DNA of 19,134 bases. Source: an uncultured Muribaculaceae bacterium. Lineage in GTDB: Bacteria > Bacteroidota > Bacteroidia > Bacteroidales > Muribaculaceae. Positions within the stretch are counted from its first letter, which is position 1, and each line of letters opens with the position of its first letter. This document shows, one piece after another, positions 1-7,125 of this stretch. The notes beneath the pieces are model-generated. The model saw only the letters and a program-made list of their open reading frames with translations, made no database searches and was not told the DNA's origin. The stretch lies in contig CAJTRC010000049.1 in assembly GCA_910578365.1 (NCBI GenBank), positions 1 to 19,134 of the forward strand, written 5' to 3'. Position numbers and translations under genes: made by a program.

Positions 1-1
1 G

Positions 2-178
2 ATTTCCGACTCCATCAGCGACCTGCCCGAGGAATTCCGCATCCCCTTCTCGATGCACGTGGCAGGTTACAAATATAACGAAATCGCCGAGCACATGCAG
101 CTGCCCCTGGGCACTGTCAAGAGCCGCATATTCTTCGCCCGTAAAAAGCTTCAGCAGCGTTTCGCTGACTACCGCTGA
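2..178 (+). CDS. ECF-type RNA polymerase sigma factor, C-terminal end (partial)
   Basis: Only the last 58 codons are inside the window; the gene begins upstream. The visible part is sigma-70 region 4, the helix-turn-helix that binds the -35/-33 element. It reads LPEEFRIPFSMHVAGYKYNE, then IAEHMQLPLGTVKSR and ARKKLQ, matching the usual ECF pattern (LP...R..f.L....Y.EIA..l.ipiGTVKSRl.rAR..L). The frame ends at TGA 176-178 and a strong terminator follows, so this is the last gene of its unit. Family assignment is firm; the ECF subgroup and any anti-sigma partner cannot be judged from this fragment. Confidence 0.9.
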   Translation: MSDSISDLPEEFRIPFSMHVAGYKYNEIAEHMQLPLGTVKSRIFFARKKLQQRFADYR

Positions 179-220
179 TATATCTCTGACCTTTTTGTTG
201 CTTTACATAACAGCTCCCAT

Positions 221-251
221 AGCCGTACCCGACCGGGTACGGCTTTATTTT
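221..251 (+). terminator. Rho-independent terminator after the sigma factor gene
   Basis: A perfect inverted repeat with 10-bp arms (AGCCGTACCC at 221-230 and GGGTACGGCT at 235-244) closes on a GACC loop and runs into a T-rich stretch (TTTATTTT). It lies about 40 nt after the sigma factor stop and before the next gene's promoter, where an intrinsic terminator would be expected. Confidence 0.85.
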
Positions 252-268
252 ACAAGCAGTTAAAAATA

Positions 269-300
269 TTTGTGCATTACGTGCTTTTTCGCTAATTTTG
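269..300 (+). promoter_or_regulatory. Bacteroidota-type promoter for the lipoprotein gene
   Basis: A TTTG -33 box (269-272) and a perfect TAnnTTTG -7 box, TAATTTTG (293-300), are 20 nt apart. The ATG at 322 follows after about 20 nt. The spacing and both boxes fit the Bacteroides primary sigma factor consensus. Confidence 0.7.
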
Positions 301-321
301 CAGTACTAAACTTCACTGACA

Positions 322-858
322 ATGAAAAACTTACTTTATTCCGCCTTTGCTTTATTGATTCTGTCGCTGTGCGCCTGCACCGGTAAGGACAAACCGGCGG
401 CAGTTGATGCCGTCGCCACACATTTCGACATAACTTTTGTAAATACCTACAATGATTCCAATGTGGCCCGCGCCGATTCGGCTTTTGCCGAGCTGAACAC
501 TCTTGGAGCCTCGAACCAGGCTTATCTGGCTCTGTTCTATGCTCAGTCGAGCGACAAGAGTTTTGAAAATTCGCAACGCTATATGGAGAATGCCATAAAA
601 GCCTACAAGGCCGCCATGGCAGCCGATACTGCCGCTGTAAACAATGCGTTCGCCAATTTTGGCATGGAATACCACCTGAGCGTGCCTGATATACATGCCG
701 CTTTCGCGCGCAACGAGGACATGCTTAACGGTGTGGAGTTGCCTGATTCATATACCATTGACACAGAAACCGAAGTTATTGTCGGAGGCGCCGACTCTAT
801 TGCGGCCGAAGTGCCGGAACAGACTCTGGAAGAGGCGTTAGAGGCTGTCGGGCATTGA
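322..858 (+). CDS. Hypothetical lipoprotein
   Basis: A 178-residue protein with a lipoprotein signal: two-residue basic start (MKN), hydrophobic stretch, then the lipobox L-C-A-C with the likely lipidated cysteine at 19. The mature part is mostly helical and alanine-rich. It contains a segment about series of items (YLALFYAQSSDKSFENSQRY, then an AYKAAMAADTAAV run) that resembles a TPR-like helical pair, but no repeat is clear enough to name. The C-terminus is acidic. It has its own promoter and converges on the TatD-like gene; the two reading frames overlap tail to tail by 21 bp. I do not recognise a family. It is probably attached to the periplasmic side of a membrane. Confidence 0.8.
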   Translation: MKNLLYSAFALLILSLCACTGKDKPAAVDAVATHFDITFVNTYNDSNVARADSAFAELNTLGASNQAYLALFYAQSSDKSFENSQRYMENAIKAYKAAMAADTAAVNNAFANFGMEYHLSVPDIHAAFARNEDMLNGVELPDSYTIDTETEVIVGGADSIAAEVPEQTLEEALEAVGH

Positions 859-1359
859 GTCCGTTTCGCGGTAGCGGCGTTCGGGCGGCGTGATGTCGAA
901 AGCCTGCTGATTATAAATCTGTCCGAACGACAGACTGAAGCCATGACGCAGCAGTTCGGCAGCCAGTGCTGCTTTGCCGCGGAAGCCGTGTATAATCCAT
1001 TCCTGCCGTGGCTTCAGGCGTTTTCGCGCTGAAATAAGTTGTGGCCACGTGCGTACGGCATGGATTATTAGGGGCTTGCCGAGTGCTTCGCTAAGCCGCA
1101 CATGGCGCTCGAACACCGGTATCTGAATATCAAGCGCCGGGCCACGCACCGCGTCGAGGCCACATTCGCCTATTGCAACTACATGCGGGTGCATGGCAGC
1201 TTTTTCCACCAACGGCCACAAAATATCGGCCTCGCCGGCTCGCCAGGGGTGAATGCCGACGGAGAACCATCCGCTGTCGTCGGGCAGCTGCTCCGGTTCG
1301 ATGTTGACCACGGCATTGTCTTCGGGCAGATGGGTATGTATGTTTGCGAAGTGCTTCAT
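838..1359 (-). CDS. TatD-family metal-dependent hydrolase, short form
   Basis: A TatD-like amidohydrolase-fold phosphodiesterase/DNase relative. With the start at 1359 it is 173 residues. Metal ligands expected for the family are present: HTH (H8, H10), E65 in IGECGLD, H100 in PLIIHAVR, H124 in WIIHGFRG, and D167 in RETDS. The protein stops six residues after that aspartate, whereas TatD proteins usually go on for several tens of residues and even short Bacteroidota forms are longer, so the C-terminal helices are missing. Start choice: an in-frame ATG exists at 1425, but the ATG at 1359 sits in an ATGA overlap with the yidD stop and directly precedes the conserved strand. It is the last gene of the operon. 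Substrate unknown. Confidence 0.82.
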   Translation of the reverse strand: MKHFANIHTHLPEDNAVVNIEPEQLPDDSGWFSVGIHPWRAGEADILWPLVEKAAMHPHVVAIGECGLDAVRGPALDIQIPVFERHVRLSEALGKPLIIHAVRTWPQLISARKRLKPRQEWIIHGFRGKAALAAELLRHGFSLSFGQIYNQQAFDITPPERRYRETDSMPDSL

Positions 1360-1586
1360 GGCACCGGGTCGTAGCCGCAACCGCCCCAGGGATGACAACG
1401 GCATATACGCTTTATGGCCAGCCAACTGCCTTTAAGCGGGCCGTGGCGGCGCAGTGCCTCCAGCGCGTACTGGCTGCATGTGGGGGTGTACCGGCATGCA
1501 GGCGGAAACATAGGCGAGATGCAAACTTTGTAGAATAGTATGGGCAGCGACATAATCTTCACTACCAGTTTGCTTAGTGCATTCAT
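1356..1586 (-). CDS. yidD: Membrane protein insertion efficiency factor YidD
   Basis: A 76-residue protein that matches YidD along its whole length: an N-terminal amphipathic/hydrophobic helix, then CRYTPTCSQYALEALRRHG, a GSWLAIKRICRCHPW stretch and the closing GGCGYDPVP. YidD helps the YidC/Sec system insert inner-membrane proteins and normally lies next to rnpA, as here. Its ATG overlaps the rnpA stop as ATGA, and its stop overlaps the TatD start in the same way, which suggests translational coupling. Confidence 0.95.
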   Translation of the reverse strand: MNALSKLVVKIMSLPILFYKVCISPMFPPACRYTPTCSQYALEALRRHGPLKGSWLAIKRICRCHPWGGCGYDPVP

Positions 1587-1978
1587 TGAGCGGCTGTTTT
1601 TTCCACATCGGCCAGCAGGCGCAGCATGGCTTTTTCTACTGCCGCATAGCTTGTGAGGCCGTTGCCAACGTACACGAAGGCCAAATCAATGCGACTGCCT
1701 TGCGGCAAGTTGAAATCCTGATGGTGCAGACGATATGCCTCTCGTATGCGGCGACGCATGGTCACGCGGTCTACGGCATGGCGCAGGCGGCGTTTAGGCA
1801 CCGAAATCAAAAAGGCTATCGGGGCATCGGAGTGCCGTGCCGGATTCTCACGCCACACGGCGCGCAGGGGATAAGCCAGCGCGCCGTGCGTAGGAGTGTC
1901 TGCACTATTGCCGAAGAGCTGTTCTATGGCTATAGCACTGCAGAGTTTTTCTTTTTTATATAACCTGAGGCCTTTCAC
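1583..1978 (-). CDS. rnpA: Ribonuclease P protein component
   Basis: A 131-residue RnpA, the protein subunit that assists the RNase P RNA in cutting 5' leaders off tRNA precursors. The N-terminus (LYKKEKLCSAIAIEQLFG) and the core (SVPKRRLRHAVDRVTMRRRI, then REAYR) match the family; the latter is the basic RNR-type motif that contacts P RNA. The start is GTG (plus-strand CAC at 1976-1978) and forms a GTGA overlap with the hemD stop. Size is normal. It precedes yidD, as in most bacteria, but here is embedded in a larger operon and not beside rpmH. Confidence 0.95.
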   Translation of the reverse strand: MKGLRLYKKEKLCSAIAIEQLFGNSADTPTHGALAYPLRAVWRENPARHSDAPIAFLISVPKRRLRHAVDRVTMRRRIREAYRLHHQDFNLPQGSRIDLAFVYVGNGLTSYAAVEKAMLRLLADVEKTAAQ

Positions 1979-2718
1979 TTATTTTCGCTGAGGAAAAGGT
2001 CGATGGCTCCGGTCATAGACGGAGTCTTCACCGAGGGAGCTTCGATGTCGACACGTAGTGCAGCATCGCGTGCGGCCTGGGCGGTAGTGGCGCCGAAAGT
2101 GGCGATACAGATGTTGTCCTGCTTGAAGTCGGGGAAGTTTTTCAACAGCGACTCTATACCCTGAGGGCTGAAAAACACAAGCATGTCGTAGTCGAAGGCT
2201 TCGTCGGGGGTGAAGTCGTTGCTGACGGTACGATACATTTCGGCACGGGTGTACGTAAGGTTGTTCTGCGCCAGAAATTCCTGTTCCGAGCCGTTATTTA
2301 CATCTGATACAGCCAACAGGAATTTTTCGTTTTTATGCTTGAGCATGTACGGCAGCAACTCGGGCAGCTTTCCCGTCTTGCCGGCGAAAATCTTGCGTTT
2401 TCTGTATATGATATACTTCTGCAGGTAGTTGGCGATAGACTCGCTGGTGCAGAAGTATTTCATAGTATCGGGAATGTTTACTCGCATCTCTTCGGCCAGA
2501 CGGAAGAAATGGTCTATAGCTGTCTTTGCAGTGAATATGACAGCGGTGTGTTCGCCTATTGACACCTTCTGTTGACGGAACTCCTTAGATGTAAGGCCTT
2601 CAACTTTGATGAAAGGGCGGAATACAATCTCTACCTCATGCTTGCGGGCGATTTCGAAGTACGGCGACTTCTCGCTCGAAGGCTTGGGTTGGGAAACTAA
2701 GATTTTCTTTATGTTCAC
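1975..2718 (-). CDS. hemD: Uroporphyrinogen-III synthase
   Basis: A 247-residue HemD-family protein. The family cyclises hydroxymethylbilane to uroporphyrinogen III in the tetrapyrrole pathway. Sequence is divergent, as usual for HemD, but the two-lobed layout is visible: KKILVSQPKPSS at the N-terminus, a VIFTAKTAIDHFFRLAEE segment around residue 60-75, a second lobe with DMLVFFSPQGIESLLKNFP around 180 and IATFGATTAQAA (about 205-216) near the C-terminus. Start is GTG (plus-strand CAC 2716-2718) with no in-frame ATG in the upstream gap. It lies 34 nt after the DUF4271 gene and overlaps rnpA by 4 nt. The order DUF4271-hemD-rnpA-yidD is typical of Bacteroidota and supports the call. Confidence 0.88.
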   Translation of the reverse strand: MNIKKILVSQPKPSSEKSPYFEIARKHEVEIVFRPFIKVEGLTSKEFRQQKVSIGEHTAVIFTAKTAIDHFFRLAEEMRVNIPDTMKYFCTSESIANYLQKYIIYRKRKIFAGKTGKLPELLPYMLKHKNEKFLLAVSDVNNGSEQEFLAQNNLTYTRAEMYRTVSNDFTPDEAFDYDMLVFFSPQGIESLLKNFPDFKQDNICIATFGATTAQAARDAALRVDIEAPSVKTPSMTGAIDLFLSENK

Positions 2719-2752
2719 TCTACTGTATATTTTGGTTAGGGCACAAGCCCAG

Positions 2753-3637
2753 TTATTGCGTGCTGCGGTCTACCAGAAACATCGCTGCCTGATAAACTAA
2801 AATCACAGGAATAATTTCCAAAGTACAAAGGTACAAAATAAAATACACCAATGACGTAATTCTTGTGAAAAAAATTCTAAAACCTTTGGCTATGAATATA
2901 ACACGGGCCAGAAAATATATACATCCGGCCACTATAAGCGTGGGGCGGGCGGCATCGGGATAGAATATGGTCAGCAGCGCCGGTATTATCAGCGCGAGTC
3001 CGGCCAGCGACTGAGAGGCATTGAACCCGCGCAGCCATTGCCGGCGGCCGTCGGGGAGGCTGAACACATAGCCCAGCAGATTGTATGCGCAGAGCTGGAA
3101 GCAATAATAGCCTGCGACAAGTGCCATAAACCGGGCGGTGGTGCGGAATATATGGTCGGAACCAAGCGGGCGCACCTGCCCCACCAGGGCGTATAGCAGA
3201 ATACCCAGACATGCCACATACTGCACTATAAGCAGCAACAGCACTCGGGTTTCGTTGGTGGTATGCTCGTCGAACACATTGGCCCGGTGCCGTACACTCA
3301 GCAGTTCGCCCGAGAGGTTGGCGAATATCCTGGGGCAATGGCGGAAGTTAAGGGCCATGGCCACGAATATCAAGGTGAGTATGGTGAGCAGGCCTGAATT
3401 GGTGCCGCCCGAGTGCTGCCGCTTGTCGCCCTCGATGCCCGATTGCCATGCCGGCGGCAGGTCGTCGGCTGTGGCCACGGTGGCCGGACGGGCATAAATG
3501 CCGGCATCCTGCAACCGCTGAATGCGCAGGGTATCGAGCAGAGGCGCGAATGGCTCGGGCAAACGGGCGCCTGCCACTGAGTCGGCGATTGCCACCGGCA
3601 TAGTAATAGGCGATATGCTGTCGGCCTGTGCGGGCAT
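2753..3637 (-). CDS. DUF4271 integral membrane protein
   Basis: A 294-residue protein with about 80 polar N-terminal residues and then roughly six hydrophobic segments: near 83-99, 132-153, 167-190, 208-226, 230-252 and 258-285. The segment between the first two carries the pattern R..NVFDEHTTNETR that characterises DUF4271 in Bacteroidota. Function is unknown; the constant position directly before hemD hints at a link to envelope or tetrapyrrole metabolism, but that is inference. Its ATG shares one base with the stop of the LOG gene (TGATG), so the two are very likely translated from one message. Confidence 0.85.
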   Translation of the reverse strand: MPAQADSISPITMPVAIADSVAGARLPEPFAPLLDTLRIQRLQDAGIYARPATVATADDLPPAWQSGIEGDKRQHSGGTNSGLLTILTLIFVAMALNFRHCPRIFANLSGELLSVRHRANVFDEHTTNETRVLLLLIVQYVACLGILLYALVGQVRPLGSDHIFRTTARFMALVAGYYCFQLCAYNLLGYVFSLPDGRRQWLRGFNASQSLAGLALIIPALLTIFYPDAARPTLIVAGCIYFLARVIFIAKGFRIFFTRITSLVYFILYLCTLEIIPVILVYQAAMFLVDRSTQ

Positions 3638-4218
3638 CAGAATTTCTGAGTAAATTTATGTACGGTACAAGGCTCCAGAGCCATGCGCACAGCTTCGTCG
3701 GGGGTTGAGGCCACGGACCACAGCTGACGGTGGTCGGGCTTCATGAAGTGTTCGCCGATGGCGCGCTCGAACATCTGCAGCAGAGGGTCGTAATAACCGT
3801 TAAGGTTAAGTATCACTATGTTGCCGTCGTATAGTCCCAGCAGACGCCACGTTATAATCTCGGTGAGTTCCTCGAATGTGCCTATACCTCCCGGCAGAGC
3901 TATGGCCGCAGTGGCCATTGAAGCCATGGAGGCCTTGCGCTCGTGCATGCCTGATACTACGTCGAGGCGTGTCAGACCGCTGTGGTGCCATCCGTTGCCA
4001 ACCATAAACTGCGGAATCACGCCTATGGCGGTGCCTCCGGCCTCGAGTGCGCCGTCGCTTACGGCGGCCATCAGACCCATTTTGCCGCCGCCGTTCACAA
4101 CTGCGGCGCCGCGGAGGGCAAGCAGGCGGCCCGTTTCGCGGGCCGCCTCGTAATATTCAGGAGCCAGACTTGCGCTTGAAGCGCAGTACACGGCTATTAT
4201 TGTTTCGGTTGCATTCAT
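3637..4218 (-). CDS. LOG-family nucleoside 5'-monophosphate phosphoribohydrolase (TIGR00730)
   Basis: A 193-residue Rossmann-fold protein of the LONELY GUY / YvdD family. Members hydrolyse nucleoside 5'-monophosphates, including cytokinin ribotides, to free base and ribose 5-phosphate. Signature motifs are intact: VNGGGKMGLM (41-50), SGMHERKASM (89-98) and the catalytic PGGIGTFEE (109-117). Length is normal. The natural role in gut Bacteroidales is not settled. It is the first gene of the leftward operon. A TAnnTTTG -7 box ends only a few bases before the ATG, so the transcript may be nearly leaderless. Confidence 0.93.
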   Translation of the reverse strand: MNATETIIAVYCASSASLAPEYYEAARETGRLLALRGAAVVNGGGKMGLMAAVSDGALEAGGTAIGVIPQFMVGNGWHHSGLTRLDVVSGMHERKASMASMATAAIALPGGIGTFEELTEIITWRLLGLYDGNIVILNLNGYYDPLLQMFERAIGEHFMKPDHRQLWSVASTPDEAVRMALEPCTVHKFTQKF

Positions 4219-4222
4219 GTTG

Positions 4223-4230
4223 CAAAGTTA
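4223..4230 (-). promoter_or_regulatory. -7 box of the LOG-DUF4271-hemD-rnpA-yidD-tatD operon
   Basis: Read on the minus strand this is TAACTTTG, a perfect TAnnTTTG -7 element. Only four bases lie between it and the ATG at 4218. No good TTTG is seen at the expected -33 position, where the sequence is T-rich. It is the only promoter-like sequence before the operon. Confidence 0.5.
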
Positions 4231-4258
4231 CGAAAAAAATGCGAATCGGAGTCTGATG

Positions 4259-5923
4259 TCAGAGCACAACTTTGGACGGCGACGAGCATTGGTCGGTAAC
4301 AATGAGGTATGCTCCGGTGGGAAGCTCGAATTCAAAATTGTTCTCGACCTGAGGAATCGTCAGAACCAGGCGTCCGGTGACGTCATAAACACGCAGACCG
4401 GTCTGCGGACGGCTCATATTCAGTCGCACAAGGCCTTCGAACACATTTACCGTCAACGGTTCGTCGACGCTCACGCCGCTTACGCCGGCATGGTCCACAA
4501 ACACCACATTCGACATGGGCGAACGATAGCCCAGGCGCACCGACTGCACAGAGTAAGATTCGCTGTCGGAAACGTCGAAGTCTTCAATCAGCAGCATACA
4601 TTCCTCGGCCAGCAGTTCTTCCTGTACCGACGTACCGCCGCTGTAGCGTGTGCGGGTTACAATCCAGTAGTCCACCACTTCGTCGGCCGGACTTTCCCAG
4701 TTGGCCACGTACGAATCGGATGTGATGTCGGTGGGGGCGGTAGCGGTGGGGGCGGTGAGAGCGGGCACTTCGAGGCACTCGCCGCGCAGCACTACTCCTC
4801 GCGAGCCGGTAATGCCGCCTTCGCTTACAATCAGGCGTGCTTCGTGGGTGCCAAGTTCGGATGGAGAGTATGTAACATTGAGCCAATAGCCGTCGTGGGC
4901 GTTCACCAGCGATGCGGCAATACTGTTCGAGGGTATGCCGAACTGACTCTTGTCGGCGCCTATCACTACCAGGTCGAACGAGCCGGTGAGGTTTTCGCCG
5001 CGGAAAAACAGGCGGGCGGTCACACTCTTGCCCAATGCCACCTGGCCGAACTCAAGTTCCATTCCCTGGGTGGGGGTGATAAGATTGGGGTCGCCCACGG
5101 GCTCGCCGGAAGCACCGGGGTCGAAGGCCTCGCCCACGCGGTTGCCCCACAGATATTCGGCCAGCTCGGGATAGTCGATAAAGGGGTTGCGGTTGTTCTG
5201 AATCTGATACACAGCCTCGTTGCGCAGTGTTTCTTTCTCGCTTACCGGGTCCTCGCGATGCCACCTCATAAGCAGTGTGGCCGACCAGTTGTTGAGCGTC
5301 GGAAACAAATTCTGGTTTACCATATAGGTGTATTTCCATGTCAGGTCCTGGTAGCAGGTAACCATATAGAAATAGGTGCGTGCAAAGTCGCCTTTGTATT
5401 CATTGTCGGGTTCGAATACAAAACCGGCGCCGCCGCCCTGTCCGTTCACCGGATAGCCTACAGTGGTGATACCGTTCTGGAACTTGATATTGCTGCTGCG
5501 GTCAACCACACCCAGCGGATAATTGCTCTTGGCCATGTTGGCGGCTGATTCCGATGGATACAGGTGGTTGAGGTCGACGTATGCGCTCACTGAAGTAGAG
5601 CCGCCCCACCAGCTTTTAGGGAATGAATGCTCGCGGTTAAGGCCCTTGAAACTGGGTGCGTACAGCGGAATATCGGAATACATGTCCCACCAGCGGCGCG
5701 AGTCGGGGTACACGTCGGTGTGCTGGAAGTATTTGGGCAGGTCGCTGTAGCTCGATACTTTGGTGAAGTTGCAGATAAGGTTGTGAATGGCAGTTTTGAG
5801 TTCGCCTTCTTTTTTGCCTTTGAGCGATGAATAGTAGCCATCGGGAGCCGCGGCCATGGCTTCCGGGGCCATGACGCTCAGCAGCAGCAACAGGAAAAGG
5901 GGCAGAGTAAAGATTCGTTTCAT
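4259..5923 (-). CDS. Secreted endonuclease I family nuclease with C-terminal sorting-like domain
   Basis: A 554-residue exported protein. Residues 1-24 are a signal peptide ending in AMA. Residues about 28-262 are an endonuclease I (EndA/Vvn, beta-beta-alpha metal) domain: NREHSFPKSWWG at 96-107 with the candidate general base H99, DLNHLYPS at 117-124, and the closing NNRNPFIDYPELAEYLWG at 243-260. These enzymes cut DNA, and some RNA, without strong sequence preference. About 270-385 is a beta-sandwich segment, about 388-475 a fibronectin-III-like segment, and 485-554 a C-terminal domain with LRVYDVTGRLV and PTGAYLIV, resembling type IX secretion sorting domains. Likely job: breakdown of extracellular nucleic acid. 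It is last in a leftward gene series, 58 nt after alanine dehydrogenase. Confidence 0.92.
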   Translation of the reverse strand: MKRIFTLPLFLLLLLSVMAPEAMAAAPDGYYSSLKGKKEGELKTAIHNLICNFTKVSSYSDLPKYFQHTDVYPDSRRWWDMYSDIPLYAPSFKGLNREHSFPKSWWGGSTSVSAYVDLNHLYPSESAANMAKSNYPLGVVDRSSNIKFQNGITTVGYPVNGQGGGAGFVFEPDNEYKGDFARTYFYMVTCYQDLTWKYTYMVNQNLFPTLNNWSATLLMRWHREDPVSEKETLRNEAVYQIQNNRNPFIDYPELAEYLWGNRVGEAFDPGASGEPVGDPNLITPTQGMELEFGQVALGKSVTARLFFRGENLTGSFDLVVIGADKSQFGIPSNSIAASLVNAHDGYWLNVTYSPSELGTHEARLIVSEGGITGSRGVVLRGECLEVPALTAPTATAPTDITSDSYVANWESPADEVVDYWIVTRTRYSGGTSVQEELLAEECMLLIEDFDVSDSESYSVQSVRLGYRSPMSNVVFVDHAGVSGVSVDEPLTVNVFEGLVRLNMSRPQTGLRVYDVTGRLVLTIPQVENNFEFELPTGAYLIVTDQCSSPSKVVL

Positions 5924-5944
5924 GCGATGAATGTAGTTGGAAGC

Positions 5945-5976
5945 GAGGGTGTTGCAGAACTTTCTGCAACACCCTC
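5945..5976. repeat. Perfect 15-bp-arm inverted repeat between ald and the endonuclease gene
   Basis: GAGGGTGTTGCAGAA at 5945-5959 and its exact complement at 5962-5976 are separated by two bases. In RNA it forms a long stem with a small loop. It starts 5 nt after the ald stop and ends about 22 nt before the endonuclease ATG. There is no T-run on either side, so it is not a classic intrinsic terminator. It may partly terminate, block decay of the ald message, or affect endonuclease translation. Confidence 0.8.
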
Positions 5977-5981
5977 CGTTA

Positions 5982-7088
5982 TTACAGTTTAAGTTCGTGG
6001 TAATCGAGCCCCCATGCCTCGGCCACGCCTTTGAAGGTGACCTTGCCGTCGACGATGTTCACACCCTCGGCCAGACCGGGGTCGGCTTTGCAGGCGTCTA
6101 TCCAACCCATGTCGGCGATCCGCAGGGCGTATGGAAGAGTGGCGTTTGTAAGGGCCAGTGTGGATGTATAAGGCACTGCGCCGGGGATATTGGCCACGGC
6201 ATAGTGTACAATGTTGTCGCGCACGTATATAGGCTCGGCATGGGTGGTGGGGTGCGAAGTTTCGAAGCAGCCGCCCTGGTCGATGGCCACATCGACGATT
6301 ACGGTGCCGGGCTGCATGAGTTTCAGCATGTCGGCTGTGAGCAGATGCGGAGCTTTTGCGCCGGGAATGAGCACGGAGCCTATGACCAAGTCGACCGAAG
6401 GCAGTTCGGCCTCTATATTGTGGCGCGAGGAGTAAAGGGTCTTGACATTGGCGGGCATGGTATCGGCCACATGGCGCAGCGTGGGCAGCGAAATATCGGC
6501 GATGGTTACATCACCGCCCAGCCCGGCGGCCATAAGCGCGGCATTGCGGCCTACTACACCGGCACCGAGAATAAGAACCTTGGCGGGCTTTACACCGGGC
6601 ACACCTCCTATGAGTTTGCCTTTGCCGCCCTGGGGCTTTTCGAGAAAGCGGGCGCCTTCCTGCACCGACATTCGGCCTGCCACCTCGCTCATGGGTATAA
6701 GCAGGGGCAGTGTGCCACGGCGGTCGCGTACGGTTTCGTAAGCGATACAGGTGGCACCGGATTCGACCATGGCAAGAGTTAGGGCCTCGTCGGAGGCGAA
6801 GTGGAGATAGGTGAACAGAATCTGGCCCTTGCGCACAAGCTTGTATTCGGGTTCGATTGGTTCTTTTACCTTGATGATCATTTCGGCTATCGCGTAGGTA
6901 TCCTCGATAGTAGGCAGGATAGTGGCGCCGGCTGCCGCGTATTCGTCGTCGCTGAATCCGCTGCCCTCACCGGCTGTATGCTGTACATACACGGTGTGGC
7001 CATGGGCTACGAGTTCTTTTACACCCGCGGGAGTCACTGCCACGCGATTTTCGTTGTTTTTGATTTCTTTTGGTACTCCGATGATCAT
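5982..7088 (-). CDS. ald: Alanine dehydrogenase
   Basis: A 368-residue NAD-dependent L-alanine dehydrogenase (L-alanine + NAD + water to pyruvate + ammonium + NADH), cytosolic. Length is typical. Active-site residues known from the family are at the expected places: R15 (NENRVA), K75 (KVKEP), H96 (TYLHFA) and D270 (DVAIDQGG). The NAD-binding GAGVVG is at 175-180 with the ribose-binding acidic residue D198 (TIADIS). The gene starts 37 nt after the phosphatase stop; that gap holds no promoter-like motif, so co-transcription with the phosphatase is likely. Confidence 0.96.
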   Translation of the reverse strand: MIIGVPKEIKNNENRVAVTPAGVKELVAHGHTVYVQHTAGEGSGFSDDEYAAAGATILPTIEDTYAIAEMIIKVKEPIEPEYKLVRKGQILFTYLHFASDEALTLAMVESGATCIAYETVRDRRGTLPLLIPMSEVAGRMSVQEGARFLEKPQGGKGKLIGGVPGVKPAKVLILGAGVVGRNAALMAAGLGGDVTIADISLPTLRHVADTMPANVKTLYSSRHNIEAELPSVDLVIGSVLIPGAKAPHLLTADMLKLMQPGTVIVDVAIDQGGCFETSHPTTHAEPIYVRDNIVHYAVANIPGAVPYTSTLALTNATLPYALRIADMGWIDACKADPGLAEGVNIVDGKVTFKGVAEAWGLDYHELKL

Positions 7089-7125
7089 AATGAGAGAGAT
7101 TAAAGAGATTGGTACTAATAGATAT

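Noticed and set aside
1102..1538. Plus-strand frames of 60-90 codons over TatD and yidD
   Set aside because: Shadows of two well-recognised minus-strand genes.
2739..2750. GGGC-ACAA-GCCC mini hairpin between DUF4271 and hemD
   Set aside because: Only 4-bp arms, no T-run, inside a short gap of one operon; likely chance.
4217..5548. 443-codon open frame on the plus strand
   Set aside because: It is antisense to the endonuclease gene, low in protein-like motifs and rich in His/Gly/Val from the complementary codon bias; the endonuclease frame has clear domain motifs.
5937..6782. 281-codon plus-strand frame
   Set aside because: Antisense to alanine dehydrogenase, whose active-site residues are all recognisable; composition is that of a shadow frame.
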